Source: Devosia nanyangense (lineage in GTDB: Bacteria > Pseudomonadota > Alphaproteobacteria > Rhizobiales > Devosiaceae). Taken from it: DNA of 64,000 bases. The notes beneath the pieces were generated by a model, which had not been told where the DNA came from, did not search any database, and saw nothing but the letters and a program-made list of their open reading frames with translations. Below are positions 34,117 through 42,421 of this stretch, piece after piece; position 1 is the first letter of the stretch; each line of letters opens with the position of its first letter. Position numbers and translations under genes: made by a program. Where the stretch lies: NCBI GenBank assembly GCA_016213505.1, contig JACRAF010000025.1:95748-159747 (forward strand), read 5' to 3'.

Positions 34117-35442
34117 TCAGGCGGCGTCTTCCTCGAGGATGGTCTTGCTGCGGTGCGGAATATCCATCGCCTCGACCCGCTCGAGCAGCTCGGTCACCTT
34201 GTGCACATTGGCGATGTGGCGGTCTTCCATGGTGAAGTTGAAGGTGACGTATTCGCGGCCTGGGCAGAAGGTGCAGATGTTGGCCGCCGGGTGCCAGGCG
34301 CCGCAATAGATTGGCTCGACCATGCCGTGGGTCATCGGCCCGTAGGTGCGGTGCGGCGGCACGAGGGTCAGAACGACGTGGATGAAGTTGTTGAAGCGCC
34401 AGAAGCGCTTGCCCGGCAAGAACGGCAAGGCCCGGTTGAGCCCGCGCAGGGTCTTGAACACGGCGTTCATCATCACCTGGAACTTGGTGACGTCCTTGGC
34501 CTCGATCTTGTCGATGGCGTCGTCGACGGTGCGGACATAGTCGATGAAATTGTCCTGCACGATGAATTTGGCTTCAAGCGCGCGGACACGGAAGAAGTCG
34601 TCGTCGGCATCGTTGCGGGCGCCGTCGAGCATAGTGTAGGCGGCGCCGATCACCTTCTTGCTCATGTGCTTTTCCGGGCCCTCGCCATTGAGCGCGTCGG
34701 TGACGAGAGCGAAATAGAGCGAGCGCTGGCGGACGCCGAGGCGGTTGGCGAGGAGCCGCAGGCGATGGCGCTTGATGGCGAGCGTCTTGAAACCCCAGGG
34801 CTTGTCGGGCGGCGCCAGCAGATTGGCCATGGCCACGTAGATCATGGTCAGCGACCAGCCGCGGAAGCCGGACTTGAGCTTGGTCAAGAACGGGACCTTG
34901 TTGGACTTGTCCGACATCACGCCGTGAGCGGCCGACTGCGAGCGCGTCATCAGCGCCGAGTCCGAGCCTTCGAGCAGCGCGTGGCTGGAGCGCACCTGCA
35001 GGATCGAGGCGCGGCCCTCGGCATCGGGCCCGCCTTTGCGGACGGCGCACATGATGCGGAACAGCGGCAGGTCCTTCTGCGCAAAGATATCCTGCGACTT
35101 GCTGAGCCATTTGTCGGGATAGCCGTCGAACTCGTCGACATATTCGACCGAGGTGATGGCATCGAGCAGGTGTTTGGGGAACGGCTGGCCCGGGCGGGCG
35201 CCGAAGAAACCGTGCGTCAGCTGGGGCGCGAGGGCCACCATTTCGGCGACGAGATTGGCGATCGAATCCTTGTCGAAGGTCGATTTCGAGAAGGCGGTGA
35301 AGAACACCGTGTCGCGGGCTTCGTAGAGAAACCACTGGAAATCGGTGAACAGCGCCTGCGGATGCTTGGTGACCGCGGCGAGCGCCAGATCGAGGATTTC
35401 GGCCTGATCGCTGGCAAAACTGGACGAAGAAAAGCTCTTCAA
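34117..35442 (-). CDS. Acyltransferase-like protein (WS/DGAT or condensation-like), copy 1
   Basis: 441-residue protein of uncertain function. It is a clear paralogue of the gene at 35572-36804: both share FxDxQWxxY near the N-terminus, PQL(T/R)xGFxGA, and SHALxEGxDSAL followed by SRSQSA (residues 153-170 here). The SHALLEG motif resembles HHxxxDG of wax-ester/DGAT and condensation enzymes with the first His replaced by Ser and Asp by Glu; His154 would be the catalytic base. The C-terminal PPHRTYGPMTHGMVEPIYCG and YVTFNFTMEDRHI recall the second half of that fold. No signal peptide. The start appears to be TTG at 35442, since no ATG/GTG gives a complete protein. A strong terminator follows. 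Confidence 0.6.
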   Translation of the reverse strand: MKSFSSSSFASDQAEILDLALAAVTKHPQALFTDFQWFLYEARDTVFFTAFSKSTFDKDSIANLVAEMVALAPQLTHGFFGARPGQPFPKHLLDAITSVEYVDEFDGYPDKWLSKSQDIFAQKDLPLFRIMCAVRKGGPDAEGRASILQVRSSHALLEGSDSALMTRSQSAAHGVMSDKSNKVPFLTKLKSGFRGWSLTMIYVAMANLLAPPDKPWGFKTLAIKRHRLRLLANRLGVRQRSLYFALVTDALNGEGPEKHMSKKVIGAAYTMLDGARNDADDDFFRVRALEAKFIVQDNFIDYVRTVDDAIDKIEAKDVTKFQVMMNAVFKTLRGLNRALPFLPGKRFWRFNNFIHVVLTLVPPHRTYGPMTHGMVEPIYCGAWHPAANICTFCPGREYVTFNFTMEDRHIANVHKVTELLERVEAMDIPHRSKTILEEDAA

Positions 35443-35571
35443 CGCTCGGGCCCCCCGGAACCTGTTAGCGGCTTCTTAACATTGATATTCGGGGCGGCAA
35501 GCCCCGGTCAACCTGCCCGGAACGACGGCCCATATCCGTGGCCGAAATCCCTCACTGGCGATGCCTGAGAC

Positions 35572-36804
35572 CTACACGGTCGTTTCTGAACGGAAACTGA
35601 GCGGCGCGCCGAGCATGTCGTTAAGGCGCGAAACGCGGGGCAACAGGCTCTGCTGGATGTAGAAATTGAACGTCACCAGCCGCCGGTTGGGGACGATGAC
35701 GCAGGCATTGGCGCCCTCGAGGGCGGCGCCGGCATAGACCGGCTCCATCAGCCCGGCCGTCAGGCCGCCGCCCAGCCGGTGCGGCGGGATCAGGCCGAGC
35801 ACCACGTCATAGGGCATGAACTGGAAGAGTTTGGGCGTGTAGGCGAAGGGCATGAGCCGGCTCAGCCGGCGATGCATACGCACGCCCTCGGCGTTCATCT
35901 CCGAGTTGAACCCGCTCTCTTTGGCCGCCGCCTCGGTCAGCCGCGCGTCGACGGCGCGGACGAAGTCGGGGAAATTTGCGGCATTGTCGAACACGGCGAA
36001 CAGCATCCGCATCCGCATGTAGGCGTCGCGGCCGGCACCGCCGCCATCGTCGATGGTGGAGAAGGTGGAACTCATGCGCCGCTTGCCAGCGGGTGTGCCG
36101 GCATCGAACAGCGCGTGCATGGCGAGGGCGTAGAACACTGCCCGCTGGCGCACCCCGTATTGGCGGGCGAGATCGCTGAACAGCAGCCGGGGATAGGCGC
36201 GCGTCGCAAAGCGGTAGGCACCGGGCCGGACGGTGACGAGATTGCCGGCGAGCAGATGGAGCCCCGCGAGGATGGCGCCGAGCCCGGTCGCCGCCGCCCT
36301 GACCAGCGGCGCGGTCTGCCGCTCGCTGACGCTGACCGGATGCTCGGCCGATTGCGAGCGGCTGAGGAGCGCCGAGTCCTCGCCCTCGACCAGCGCATGC
36401 GACACCTGGACGAGGAGGAAGCCGTGCCGGCCGTCGGTCGTGGGCGAGGACGCGGCGGCGTAGCGGATGCGGAACAGCGGCAGGGCCGGATCGGCGAGCA
36501 CGGCATCGCCGCGATCGAGCCAGCGTTCGGGAAAGCCCTCGAGCGAGGCGACGCTCTCTCTATATATGAGCCGGCGGAGGACGGCGTCCGGGATCGGCCG
36601 CGCCGGGTCCGCGCCGGCAAAGCCGAGCCGCAATTGCGGGGCGAGTTCGACCAGGGCGCGCGCCGCGGTCAACAGTTCGTCATCGCTGAAGGCGCGGGTG
36701 CTGAAGGCGGCAAAGAAGGCAATGTTGCGCTGGTGGTACATATACCACTGCATGTCGGTGAAGCCGGCGGTCGGATCGGCTGGCGCGCCCGTTCGATCGG
36801 TCAT
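35572..36804 (-). CDS. Acyltransferase-like protein (WS/DGAT or condensation-like), copy 2
   Basis: 410 residues, paralogue of the downstream gene. [20 protein letters not shown] matches the N-terminus of copy 1, and [20 protein letters not shown] holds the degenerate HHxxxDG motif (Ser135, His136, Glu140, Gly141). [20 protein letters not shown] and [13 protein letters not shown] match the copy 1 C-terminus. The genes are 129 bases apart on the same strand. The ATG at 36804 faces hemA across a 215-base divergent spacer with an FNR-like box. Acyl transfer is inferred only from the motif; the substrate is unknown. Confidence 0.6.
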   Translation of the reverse strand: MTDRTGAPADPTAGFTDMQWYMYHQRNIAFFAAFSTRAFSDDELLTAARALVELAPQLRLGFAGADPARPIPDAVLRRLIYRESVASLEGFPERWLDRGDAVLADPALPLFRIRYAAASSPTTDGRHGFLLVQVSHALVEGEDSALLSRSQSAEHPVSVSERQTAPLVRAAATGLGAILAGLHLLAGNLVTVRPGAYRFATRAYPRLLFSDLARQYGVRQRAVFYALAMHALFDAGTPAGKRRMSSTFSTIDDGGGAGRDAYMRMRMLFAVFDNAANFPDFVRAVDARLTEAAAKESGFNSEMNAEGVRMHRRLSRLMPFAYTPKLFQFMPYDVVLGLIPPHRLGGGLTAGLMEPVYAGAALEGANACVIVPNRRLVTFNFYIQQSLLPRVSRLNDMLGAPLSFRSETTV

Positions 36805-36948
36805 TGCATCCCTCGCCCGATCCTTATCACGATGGCGGGATGCGGCAATCGGACCGTTGGCGACAGAGCTTCGCCACTTTAGGATGGTTCCAGACTGAGC
36901 TTCGGCATCGGTTCATCGACAAGGGCTTAGCCGCCCCGATCGACCGGC

Positions 36949-36962
36949 TTGATCCAGATCAT
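36949..36962. promoter_or_regulatory. FNR-type box upstream of hemA
   Basis: TTGAT-CCAG-ATCAT matches the FNR consensus at nine of ten positions. The centre (36955.5) lies 64 bases before the hemA ATG; a -41.5 position puts transcription start near 36997, almost the same geometry as the narK box. FNR-family control of hemA is established in Rhodobacter. Confidence 0.75.
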
Positions 36963-36982
36963 GACGCGCGGCGCGCTTCGGG

Positions 36983-37015
36983 TGTCCCTCCTCCGAGGGA
37001 CAGCATTCGAGGGAC
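36983..37015 (+). promoter_or_regulatory. hemA leader hairpin that may compete for the ribosome binding site
   Basis: TGTCCCTC (36983-36990) pairs perfectly with GAGGGACA (36995-37002) around a four-base loop. A second GAGGGAC at 37009-37015 is the probable Shine-Dalgarno region of hemA and could pair with the same upstream strand instead. Two exclusive folds are possible, one exposing and one masking the ribosome site. If transcription starts near 36997 the left arm would be absent, so a further upstream start would be needed. Confidence 0.45.
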
Positions 37016-37019
37016 GGAT

Positions 37020-38288
37020 ATGGTGGACTATCGCGGGATTTTCGAAGACGCCGTGGACGCGCTTCGGCAGGAAAAGCGCTATCGGGTGTTTGCCGATATC
37101 GAGCGGGTCGCCGGGCGGTTCCCCACCGCGATCTACCGCGACCAGTCCGACAATCAGCGCGAGATCACCATCTGGTGCTCCAACGACTATCTGGGCATGG
37201 GCCAGCACCCCAAAGTCATCGCGGCCATGCAGGAGACTGCGGCCAAGCTCGGCGTCGGCGCCGGCGGCACCCGCAACATCTCGGGCACCAACCGGCCGCT
37301 GGTCGAACTCGAGCGTTCGCTGGCGGATCTGCACCGCAAGGAATCGGCGCTGGTGTTCACCTCCGGCTTCGTCTCCAACGAAGCGGCGATCGCGACCATC
37401 GCCCGGCTGATGCCCGACTGCATCATCTTCTCCGACCAGCTCAATCACGCCTCGATGATCCAGGGCGTGCGGCAATCGGGGATGGAAAAGAAGATCTTCC
37501 GGCACAACGACGTCGCGCATCTGCGCGAGCTGCTGATGGCGGTCGAGCGCAAGCGGCCCAAGCTGATCGCCTTCGAGTCGGTGTACTCGATGGATGGCGA
37601 CACGGCGCCGATCAAGGCGATCGCAGATCTCGCCGAGGAGTTCGGCGCGCTCACCTATGTCGACGAGGTCCATGCCGTGGGCATGTACGGCGCGCGTGGC
37701 GGCGGCATCGCCGAACGCGAGGGGCTGATGGAGCGGATCGACATCATCGAGGGCACCCTGGCCAAGGGTTTTGGCGTGATGGGCGGCTACATCGCCGCCA
37801 ACCGCGCCATCGTCGATGCGGTGCGCTCCTATGCACCCGAATTTATCTTCACCACCGCCCTGCCCCCGGCGCTGTGCGCTGCGGCACGCGCTTCGATTGA
37901 GCACCTCAAGGTTTCGGACGGCGAACGGCGTTCGCATCAGCGGCAGGTGCAGCTCACCAAGCAGATGCTCGCCGAGGCGGGGCTGCCGGTGATGCCGAGC
38001 GAGACCCACATCGTACCCTTGATGGTGGGCGACGCGCGGCTGGTGAAAGCGGCGAGCGACCTGCTGCTGAGCAAGCACAACATCTACATCCAGCCGATCA
38101 ACTACCCGACGGTGCCCAGGGGCACCGAGCGGCTCCGCATCACGCCGACGCCGCTGCACACCGACGAGATGGTCGCCGCTCTGCGGCAGGCGCTGGTGAG
38201 CGTGTGGGCCGAACTCGAGCTGCCGCGCGAACGGCCGCAGACCGAGCTCAGCGCCGGCGATCTGATGCTGACGCCGGCGGGCGGCTGA
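37020..38288 (+). CDS. hemA: 5-aminolevulinate synthase (ALAS)
   Basis: PLP enzyme of 422 residues that condenses glycine with succinyl-CoA to start tetrapyrrole synthesis, the Shemin pathway of alphaproteobacteria. Signatures: [13 protein letters not shown] near residue 50, [21 protein letters not shown] for PLP binding and the PLP-binding Lys249 in [26 protein letters not shown] and the C-terminal [15 protein letters not shown] are typical. The ATG at 37020, with GAGGGAC upstream, begins the conserved [15 protein letters not shown]; upstream extension has no homology-like sequence. The FNR-type box suggests induction at low oxygen, matching the haem demand of NarI. Confidence 0.97.
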   Translation: MVDYRGIFEDAVDALRQEKRYRVFADIERVAGRFPTAIYRDQSDNQREITIWCSNDYLGMGQHPKVIAAMQETAAKLGVGAGGTRNISGTNRPLVELERSLADLHRKESALVFTSGFVSNEAAIATIARLMPDCIIFSDQLNHASMIQGVRQSGMEKKIFRHNDVAHLRELLMAVERKRPKLIAFESVYSMDGDTAPIKAIADLAEEFGALTYVDEVHAVGMYGARGGGIAEREGLMERIDIIEGTLAKGFGVMGGYIAANRAIVDAVRSYAPEFIFTTALPPALCAAARASIEHLKVSDGERRSHQRQVQLTKQMLAEAGLPVMPSETHIVPLMVGDARLVKAASDLLLSKHNIYIQPINYPTVPRGTERLRITPTPLHTDEMVAALRQALVSVWAELELPRERPQTELSAGDLMLTPAGG

Positions 38289-38386
38289 GACCGCCCACGG
38301 GCGCGGTCCGGCCTGGCGCTTGATCGGCATCAATGCCGCGCACCGGTGCGGCTGCGACACCGTCGTCTCAATCACAGGAGACCGCC

Positions 38387-38854
38387 ATGGCAATCGTCGT
38401 CGTCTACGACAGCATTTTCGGCAACACCGCGCAGGTCGCCAAGGCGATCGCCGCGGAACTCGAACTCACCCACACCGTCAAGCTCGTGCCGGTCGGCGAG
38501 GCCAGGGGCATCGACCTCTCGGACGCGGAAATGCTGATCGTCGGCTCGCCGACACGCGGCTTCCGTCCGACGCCGCTGGTTTCCGAATATGTCGAGGGAC
38601 TGGAGGCGCCCAGCGGCATCGCCGCCGCTGCGTTCGACACCCGCCTCGATCTCGAGACCATCCACCCCGCGCCACTGCGCTGGGTGGTCGACGCGGGCGG
38701 CTATGCCGCCGAGCGCATCGCCGCGATGCTCGAGCGGCACGGCTTCGTGCTCAAGGCCCCCAGTGCCGGGTTCCTGGTCGGCGGCACCGAGGGTCCGCTC
38801 AACGCCGGCGAGATCGAGCGCGCCAAAGCGTGGGCGAAGACGCTGATCGCCTGA
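38387..38854 (+). CDS. Flavodoxin-like protein
   Basis: 155-residue FMN-binding protein. The N-terminal VVVYDSIFGNTAQVAKAIAA is the phosphate-binding loop of flavodoxins; MLIVGSPTRGFRPTPLV and FLVGGTEGPLNAGEIERAKA are consistent. It could be an electron carrier or a flavodoxin-domain reductase. CAGGAG lies eight bases before the ATG. It follows hemA on the same strand with a 98-base gap and ends at a hairpin facing the FixJ-like gene. Confidence 0.85.
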   Translation: MAIVVVYDSIFGNTAQVAKAIAAELELTHTVKLVPVGEARGIDLSDAEMLIVGSPTRGFRPTPLVSEYVEGLEAPSGIAAAAFDTRLDLETIHPAPLRWVVDAGGYAAERIAAMLERHGFVLKAPSAGFLVGGTEGPLNAGEIERAKAWAKTLIA

Positions 38855-38857
38855 TCG

Positions 38858-38877
38858 CGCTCGCACCGCGGCGAGCG
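38858..38877. terminator. Bidirectional hairpin between flavodoxin and FixJ-like genes
   Basis: CGCTCGC (38858-38864) and GCGAGCG (38871-38877) form a perfect seven-pair stem with a six-base loop in the 29-base gap between converging genes. No strong T-run. Confidence 0.5.
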
Positions 38878-38883
38878 TGGCTG

Positions 38884-39519
38884 TCAACCGGTGAGCACGA
38901 TGCGCATGAGATCGGCGGTGTTGCGGGCGCCGAGCTTTTCCATGACGCGGGCGCGGTGCACTTCGATGGTGCGCGGCGAGATGCCGAGTTCGCGCCCCGC
39001 CTCCTTGTTCGATTGGCCGTTGGTGATGAGCTGCAGCACTTCGCGCTCGCGCGGGGTGAGCTGGGCGAAGCCGCGCACCTCGACCGGCCGGCGCCCGGCC
39101 CGCACCGGGCCCAGGTGGACGTCCTGGCGCAGCGCGTCGTGGACGAGGCCGACCATGTGCTCGGAATCGATGGGCTTGGTGATGACGTCGGTGGCGCCCG
39201 CCTTCATGGCGGCGACCGCCGCCTCGACCGCCGGCCGGTCCTCGAGCATGAACACCGGCGTGCCGGTCCTCAGACTCTTCACCCGCCGGAGAAGGACGAG
39301 GCCGTCGCCGCCGCCCAGGTCGAGACTGGCGATGACGACGTCGGGCCGCCGCCGCTCGAGCGTTGCGAGAAAGCCGGTGAGATCGATCGAGAACGCAGTC
39401 TGGAAGCCCTCGAGGCGGAACAACACGCTGAGTGTTTCGCAGGTCGTCAGATCGGCATCGACGATATGGACGAGCCGATCGCGGCTGAGATGCGAACGAT
39501 AGTAGAGGTCTTGTTCCAT
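38884..39519 (-). CDS. FixJ-family regulator with a degenerate receiver domain
   Basis: 211 residues: receiver domain (about 15-130) and LuxR/FixJ helix-turn-helix (about 145-205, LTPREREVLQLITNGQSNKE, then PRTIEVHRARVMEKLGARNT). Gap-free comparison with FixJ places Ser65 (PDVVIASLDLGGGDG) where the phosphorylated Asp should be; the acidic pair is VDAD rather than DD, and the Thr/Ser switch position is altered (MLED). The Lys115 of TKP is kept. It may therefore act without phosphorylation. The ATG at 39519 is chosen by homology. No cognate kinase is adjacent. It has a clear sigma-70 promoter upstream. Confidence 0.88.
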   Translation of the reverse strand: MEQDLYYRSHLSRDRLVHIVDADLTTCETLSVLFRLEGFQTAFSIDLTGFLATLERRRPDVVIASLDLGGGDGLVLLRRVKSLRTGTPVFMLEDRPAVEAAVAAMKAGATDVITKPIDSEHMVGLVHDALRQDVHLGPVRAGRRPVEVRGFAQLTPREREVLQLITNGQSNKEAGRELGISPRTIEVHRARVMEKLGARNTADLMRIVLTG

Positions 39520-39715
39520 CGAGGTCCCCCAACGGATCCGGCCGCCATGGCGGGCACCGGAATGCTGTTCCGGCCGGCGGACGCCTGCCGCAATTGCGAG
39601 GCTTTCGAGGTCCACCGGTTGCCGCCGACTGCGGGCAAGTCGCATTCGTATAGTGCGATAAGGAAAGTCGCGTTCAGTCAGTGAGTGTGCGTAGTGCGAA
39701 CTACCAATATGGGTA

Positions 39716-39744
39716 ATTATTCCTATTACTAGGACATATGTCAA
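39716..39744 (-). promoter_or_regulatory. Sigma-70-type promoter of the FixJ-like gene
   Basis: On the minus strand TTGACA (39744-39739) and AATAAT (39721-39716) are separated by exactly 17 bases, eleven of twelve consensus matches. Expected start is near 39709. Two inverted repeats overlap the -10/spacer and the start region, which fits repressor or autoregulatory sites. Confidence 0.8.
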
Positions 39745-39776
39745 TAGCCGATGGAGCGGTGCGCGCAGAAACAATT

Positions 39777-39806
39777 AGGACCAGCGCCCGGAAGGACGCT
39801 GGTCCT
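39777..39806 (-). terminator. Rho-independent terminator after mscL
   Basis: AGGACCAGCG (39777-39786) and CGCTGGTCCT (39797-39806) form a perfect ten-pair stem with a ten-base loop. On the minus strand AATTGTTTCT follows. It lies 45 bases after the mscL stop. Confidence 0.8.
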
Positions 39807-39850
39807 ATGACATTCAGTCACGATGCCGGCCCGGAGGCCGGCTGTGCGAC

Positions 39851-40570
39851 TTACTTTTTCGCGGCCTTCTTGGCCGGGGCCTTCTTGGCAGCGGCCTTCT
39901 TGGCCGGGGCCTTCTTGGCAGCGGCTTTCTTGGCCGGAGCCTTCTTGGCCGGGGCCTTCTTGGCGGCGGCCGGCTTGGCAGCGGCCTTCTTCGCCGGCGC
40001 CTTCTTGGCGGCGGCCTTCTTCACGGGTGCCTTGGCGGCAGTCGCCGCTTTCGCCGCCGGCTTCTTGGCGGCGGGTTTCTTGGCGGCCGGTTTGGCGGCG
40101 ACCGACGGAGCCTTCGGAGCGGCCATCGGCATGGACTTGGCTTTGCCACTCACGAGGAGTGCGTCACGGATTTCGGTCAAGAGAACTTCTTCCTTTGTTG
40201 GAGCTGGTGGAGCGGCAGCAGCCGCCGGTTCTTTCTTCTTCAGTCGGTTGATGCCTTTGACGACAAGGAACAGCACAAAGGCGACAATGGTGAACTTTAC
40301 TACCGCATTGATGAACAAACCGATATTGAGCGTCGCCACGCCGGCGTCCTTGGCAGCTGCCAGGGACGTGACTGGGACGTTGTTCGGGTTGTTCAGGACG
40401 ACGAACAGGTTCGAGAAATCGAGCCCTCCGAGGATAAGCCCGATGACCGGCATGAAGACATCATCGACCAGGGAGGAGACGATGGCACCGAACGCGGCTC
40501 CGATGATTACGCCAATGGCAAGGTCAACGACGTTTCCCTTGATGGCGAAGTCACGAAATTCCTTGAACAC
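39851..40570 (-). CDS. mscL: Large-conductance mechanosensitive channel MscL with histone H1-like C-terminal tail
   Basis: 239 residues against about 130-150 for normal MscL. The channel core is intact: [20 protein letters not shown] with the gate helix, GLILGGLDF, then TM2 ([20 protein letters not shown]) and the [15 protein letters not shown] helix (about 125-139). After residue 140 comes about 100 residues made almost only of Lys, Ala and Pro in [13 protein letters not shown] repeats, like bacterial histone H1-like or AlgP tails. The GTG at 40570 is chosen because AGAGGGG lies just upstream and it gives the family N-terminus. The tail would lie in the cytoplasm. The gene ends with a strong terminator. 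Confidence 0.93.
   Translation of the reverse strand: MFKEFRDFAIKGNVVDLAIGVIIGAAFGAIVSSLVDDVFMPVIGLILGGLDFSNLFVVLNNPNNVPVTSLAAAKDAGVATLNIGLFINAVVKFTIVAFVLFLVVKGINRLKKKEPAAAAAPPAPTKEEVLLTEIRDALLVSGKAKSMPMAAPKAPSVAAKPAAKKPAAKKPAAKAATAAKAPVKKAAAKKAPAKKAAAKPAAAKKAPAKKAPAKKAAAKKAPAKKAAAKKAPAKKAAKK
39860..40095. repeat. Tandem repeat coding for the Lys/Ala/Pro tail of MscL
   Basis: Units built on TTCTTGGC(A/C)G(C/G)GGCC of about 15 bases recur with small changes. On the minus strand they encode alternating AKKA, APAKKA and PAAKK blocks. Such repeats readily gain or lose units, so tail length probably varies among strains. Confidence 0.8.
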
Positions 40571-40747
40571 CGGAACCCCTCTCGCTGTTCTGCTCGTCCG
40601 CGTCGCCGACCATTCCGGCGGCGCGCTGCAAGAGATTCGCAGCAAGGTGAGAATCACGCAGTTCGGGCCGGAATGCAATGGCAAGACTTTATGCGCGCTT
40701 GCTCACAGGCGGCTGCGGCAGGATAGTCGCCCCACCGCCGCTCTAGA

Positions 40748-42397
40748 ATGCCGACCGGCGCATGGCCGGATGCCGACTGGATCGAGATGATGGACACCCC
40801 CGCCACCGCCGAGACGAGCCTCCGCCGGGCGGTCGATTTCGTACCGCAGGGCCTGGCCGTGTTCGACGCCGACCTGCGCCTCGTCGCCTCCAATGTCCGC
40901 TACCGCGACCTGCTCGATCTGCCGGCCCGGCTGGTTGCCAATGGAACGGCACTCTATGACATCGCGCTGTTCATCGGTCGACGCGGCGATCTGGGGCCGG
41001 GCGATCCGGCGCACCTCGCCGCGGAGCGCATAGAAACGCTCACTCACGCCGACGGGTCGGTCTCGCAAAGGCTTGGAAAACAAGGACAAACGATCGAATT
41101 CCACTCGGCGCGGCTACCCGATGGCGGGCTCGTGATCAGCTTCCTCGACGTCTCGGCACGGGTCGAGGCCGAAGCCGCGCTGGAGCGCGCCAACGCCACC
41201 CTCGAGGGGCGGGTGGAGGAGCGGACGGCGACCCTGCTCAGGGTCAATTCCGAGCTCGACAGCGCGCGCAAGAAAGCCGACGCGGCGAACCGCGACAAGA
41301 CGCGGTTCCTGGCGGCGGCGAGCCACGACCTGCTGCAGCCGCTGAACGCCGCGCGACTCTATACGGCGACCCTGATCGAGCGGGCCGGGGGCACCGATCT
41401 GGGGGCGTTGGCCCAGTCGATCGAAGCCTCGCTAAATGCTGTGGAAGAAATCATGTCGGCGCTCCTCGACATGTCTCGCATCGACTCCGGCGCGCTCAAA
41501 CCGCAGCCCGGAGCGTTCGAAGTGCGTGGACTGATTCAGAAAGTCGCCGTCGAGTTCGCTCCCCTCGCCCGCGAAAAGTCGGTCGCCCTGACGCTGTGCG
41601 ACAGCTCGGCGGTGGCGATGGCGGACCGGGCGCTGGTCGCCCGCATCGTGCAGAACCTCGTGTCCAACGCCATCAAGTACACCCGGCCGGGCGGCGGCGT
41701 GCTGGTCGGCTGCCGCCGCCGCGGCGGCCGCGTCCGGCTCGACATCATCGATACCGGCATCGGCTTCAACCGCGACCAGCACACGCTGCTGTTCGCCGAA
41801 TTTTCGCGGCTCGAGCAGGGCGCACGGATGGCCCAGGGCCTCGGGCTCGGGCTGTCGATCGTCGAGCGGCTGGTGACGGCGATGGGGCTGACGCTCGAAC
41901 TCGAAAGCATCGAGGGCAAAGGCTCGCGTTTCTCGCTCTATCTGCCGCTGGGCAAGCTGCAGAAGCCCGGGCGGATCGAGGCCGAGCGCAGCGGCGAAGC
42001 GGCGAGCCTGGCGGGCCTCAGGATCCTGTGCGTCGACAACGAGCGGGCGGTGCTCGACGCGATGGAGGGACTGCTCATCGGCTGGGGTTGCGACGTGCGC
42101 TCGGCCCGCTCGCTCAAGGACATCGACAAGGACGGCCTTCTGGTCGGCTGGCTGCCCGATCTGGTGCTGATGGACTACCACCTCGACCAGACGTCGGGGC
42201 TCGATGCGGTGGAGTGGCTGAGGCACAATGTGGGCGGCCACCTGCCGGCGGCGCTGGTCACCGCCGACCGCACCGCGGCGGTGCGGGCGCTGGCCGAGGA
42301 GCGCGGGATCGCGGTGGTGACCAAGCCGGTGAAGCCCGCGGCGCTGAGGGCCACGATCAGCGGATTGGCGGCGCAGCGGGCGGTGCGACGGCCGTAG
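40748..42397 (+). CDS. PAS hybrid histidine kinase with C-terminal receiver
   Basis: 549 residues, no membrane helices. A PAS-like sensor (about 30-135, AVDFVPQGLAVFDADLRLVA) leads to a coiled coil, a HisKA domain with the phospho-accepting His in FLAAASHDLLQPLNAARLYT, an HATPase domain (NLVSNAIKYT, DTGIGF, GLGLGLSIV) and a receiver (about 425-540) with the phospho-acceptor Asp in VLMDYHLDQ and Lys in VTKPVKP. HDLLQPL is typical of NahK/ErcS-type kinases. A NarL-type regulator gene ends 24 bases away on the opposite strand and is its probable partner. An ATG at 40787 is an alternative start. Confidence 0.93.
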   Translation: MPTGAWPDADWIEMMDTPATAETSLRRAVDFVPQGLAVFDADLRLVASNVRYRDLLDLPARLVANGTALYDIALFIGRRGDLGPGDPAHLAAERIETLTHADGSVSQRLGKQGQTIEFHSARLPDGGLVISFLDVSARVEAEAALERANATLEGRVEERTATLLRVNSELDSARKKADAANRDKTRFLAAASHDLLQPLNAARLYTATLIERAGGTDLGALAQSIEASLNAVEEIMSALLDMSRIDSGALKPQPGAFEVRGLIQKVAVEFAPLAREKSVALTLCDSSAVAMADRALVARIVQNLVSNAIKYTRPGGGVLVGCRRRGGRVRLDIIDTGIGFNRDQHTLLFAEFSRLEQGARMAQGLGLGLSIVERLVTAMGLTLELESIEGKGSRFSLYLPLGKLQKPGRIEAERSGEAASLAGLRILCVDNERAVLDAMEGLLIGWGCDVRSARSLKDIDKDGLLVGWLPDLVLMDYHLDQTSGLDAVEWLRHNVGGHLPAALVTADRTAAVRALAEERGIAVVTKPVKPAALRATISGLAAQRAVRRP

Positions 42398-42421
42398 GAT
42401 AATAATCTCCGGGGGCCCGGG

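Larger units (their letters stand above)
39520..39850. other. 331-base spacer: FixJ-like promoter, palindromes and mscL terminator
   Basis: No gene is seen. From left to right it holds an untranslated leader of about 190 bases, the inverted repeat GTAGT-GCGA-ACTAC (39691-39704), GTAAT-N7-ATTAC (39713-39729) overlapping the promoter, the promoter itself, and the mscL terminator. Confidence 0.6.

Noticed and set aside
39860..40095. Short direct repeats considered as a CRISPR array
   Set aside because: Units are contiguous and in frame, coding for Lys/Ala/Pro repeats of MscL; there are no spacers or cas genes.
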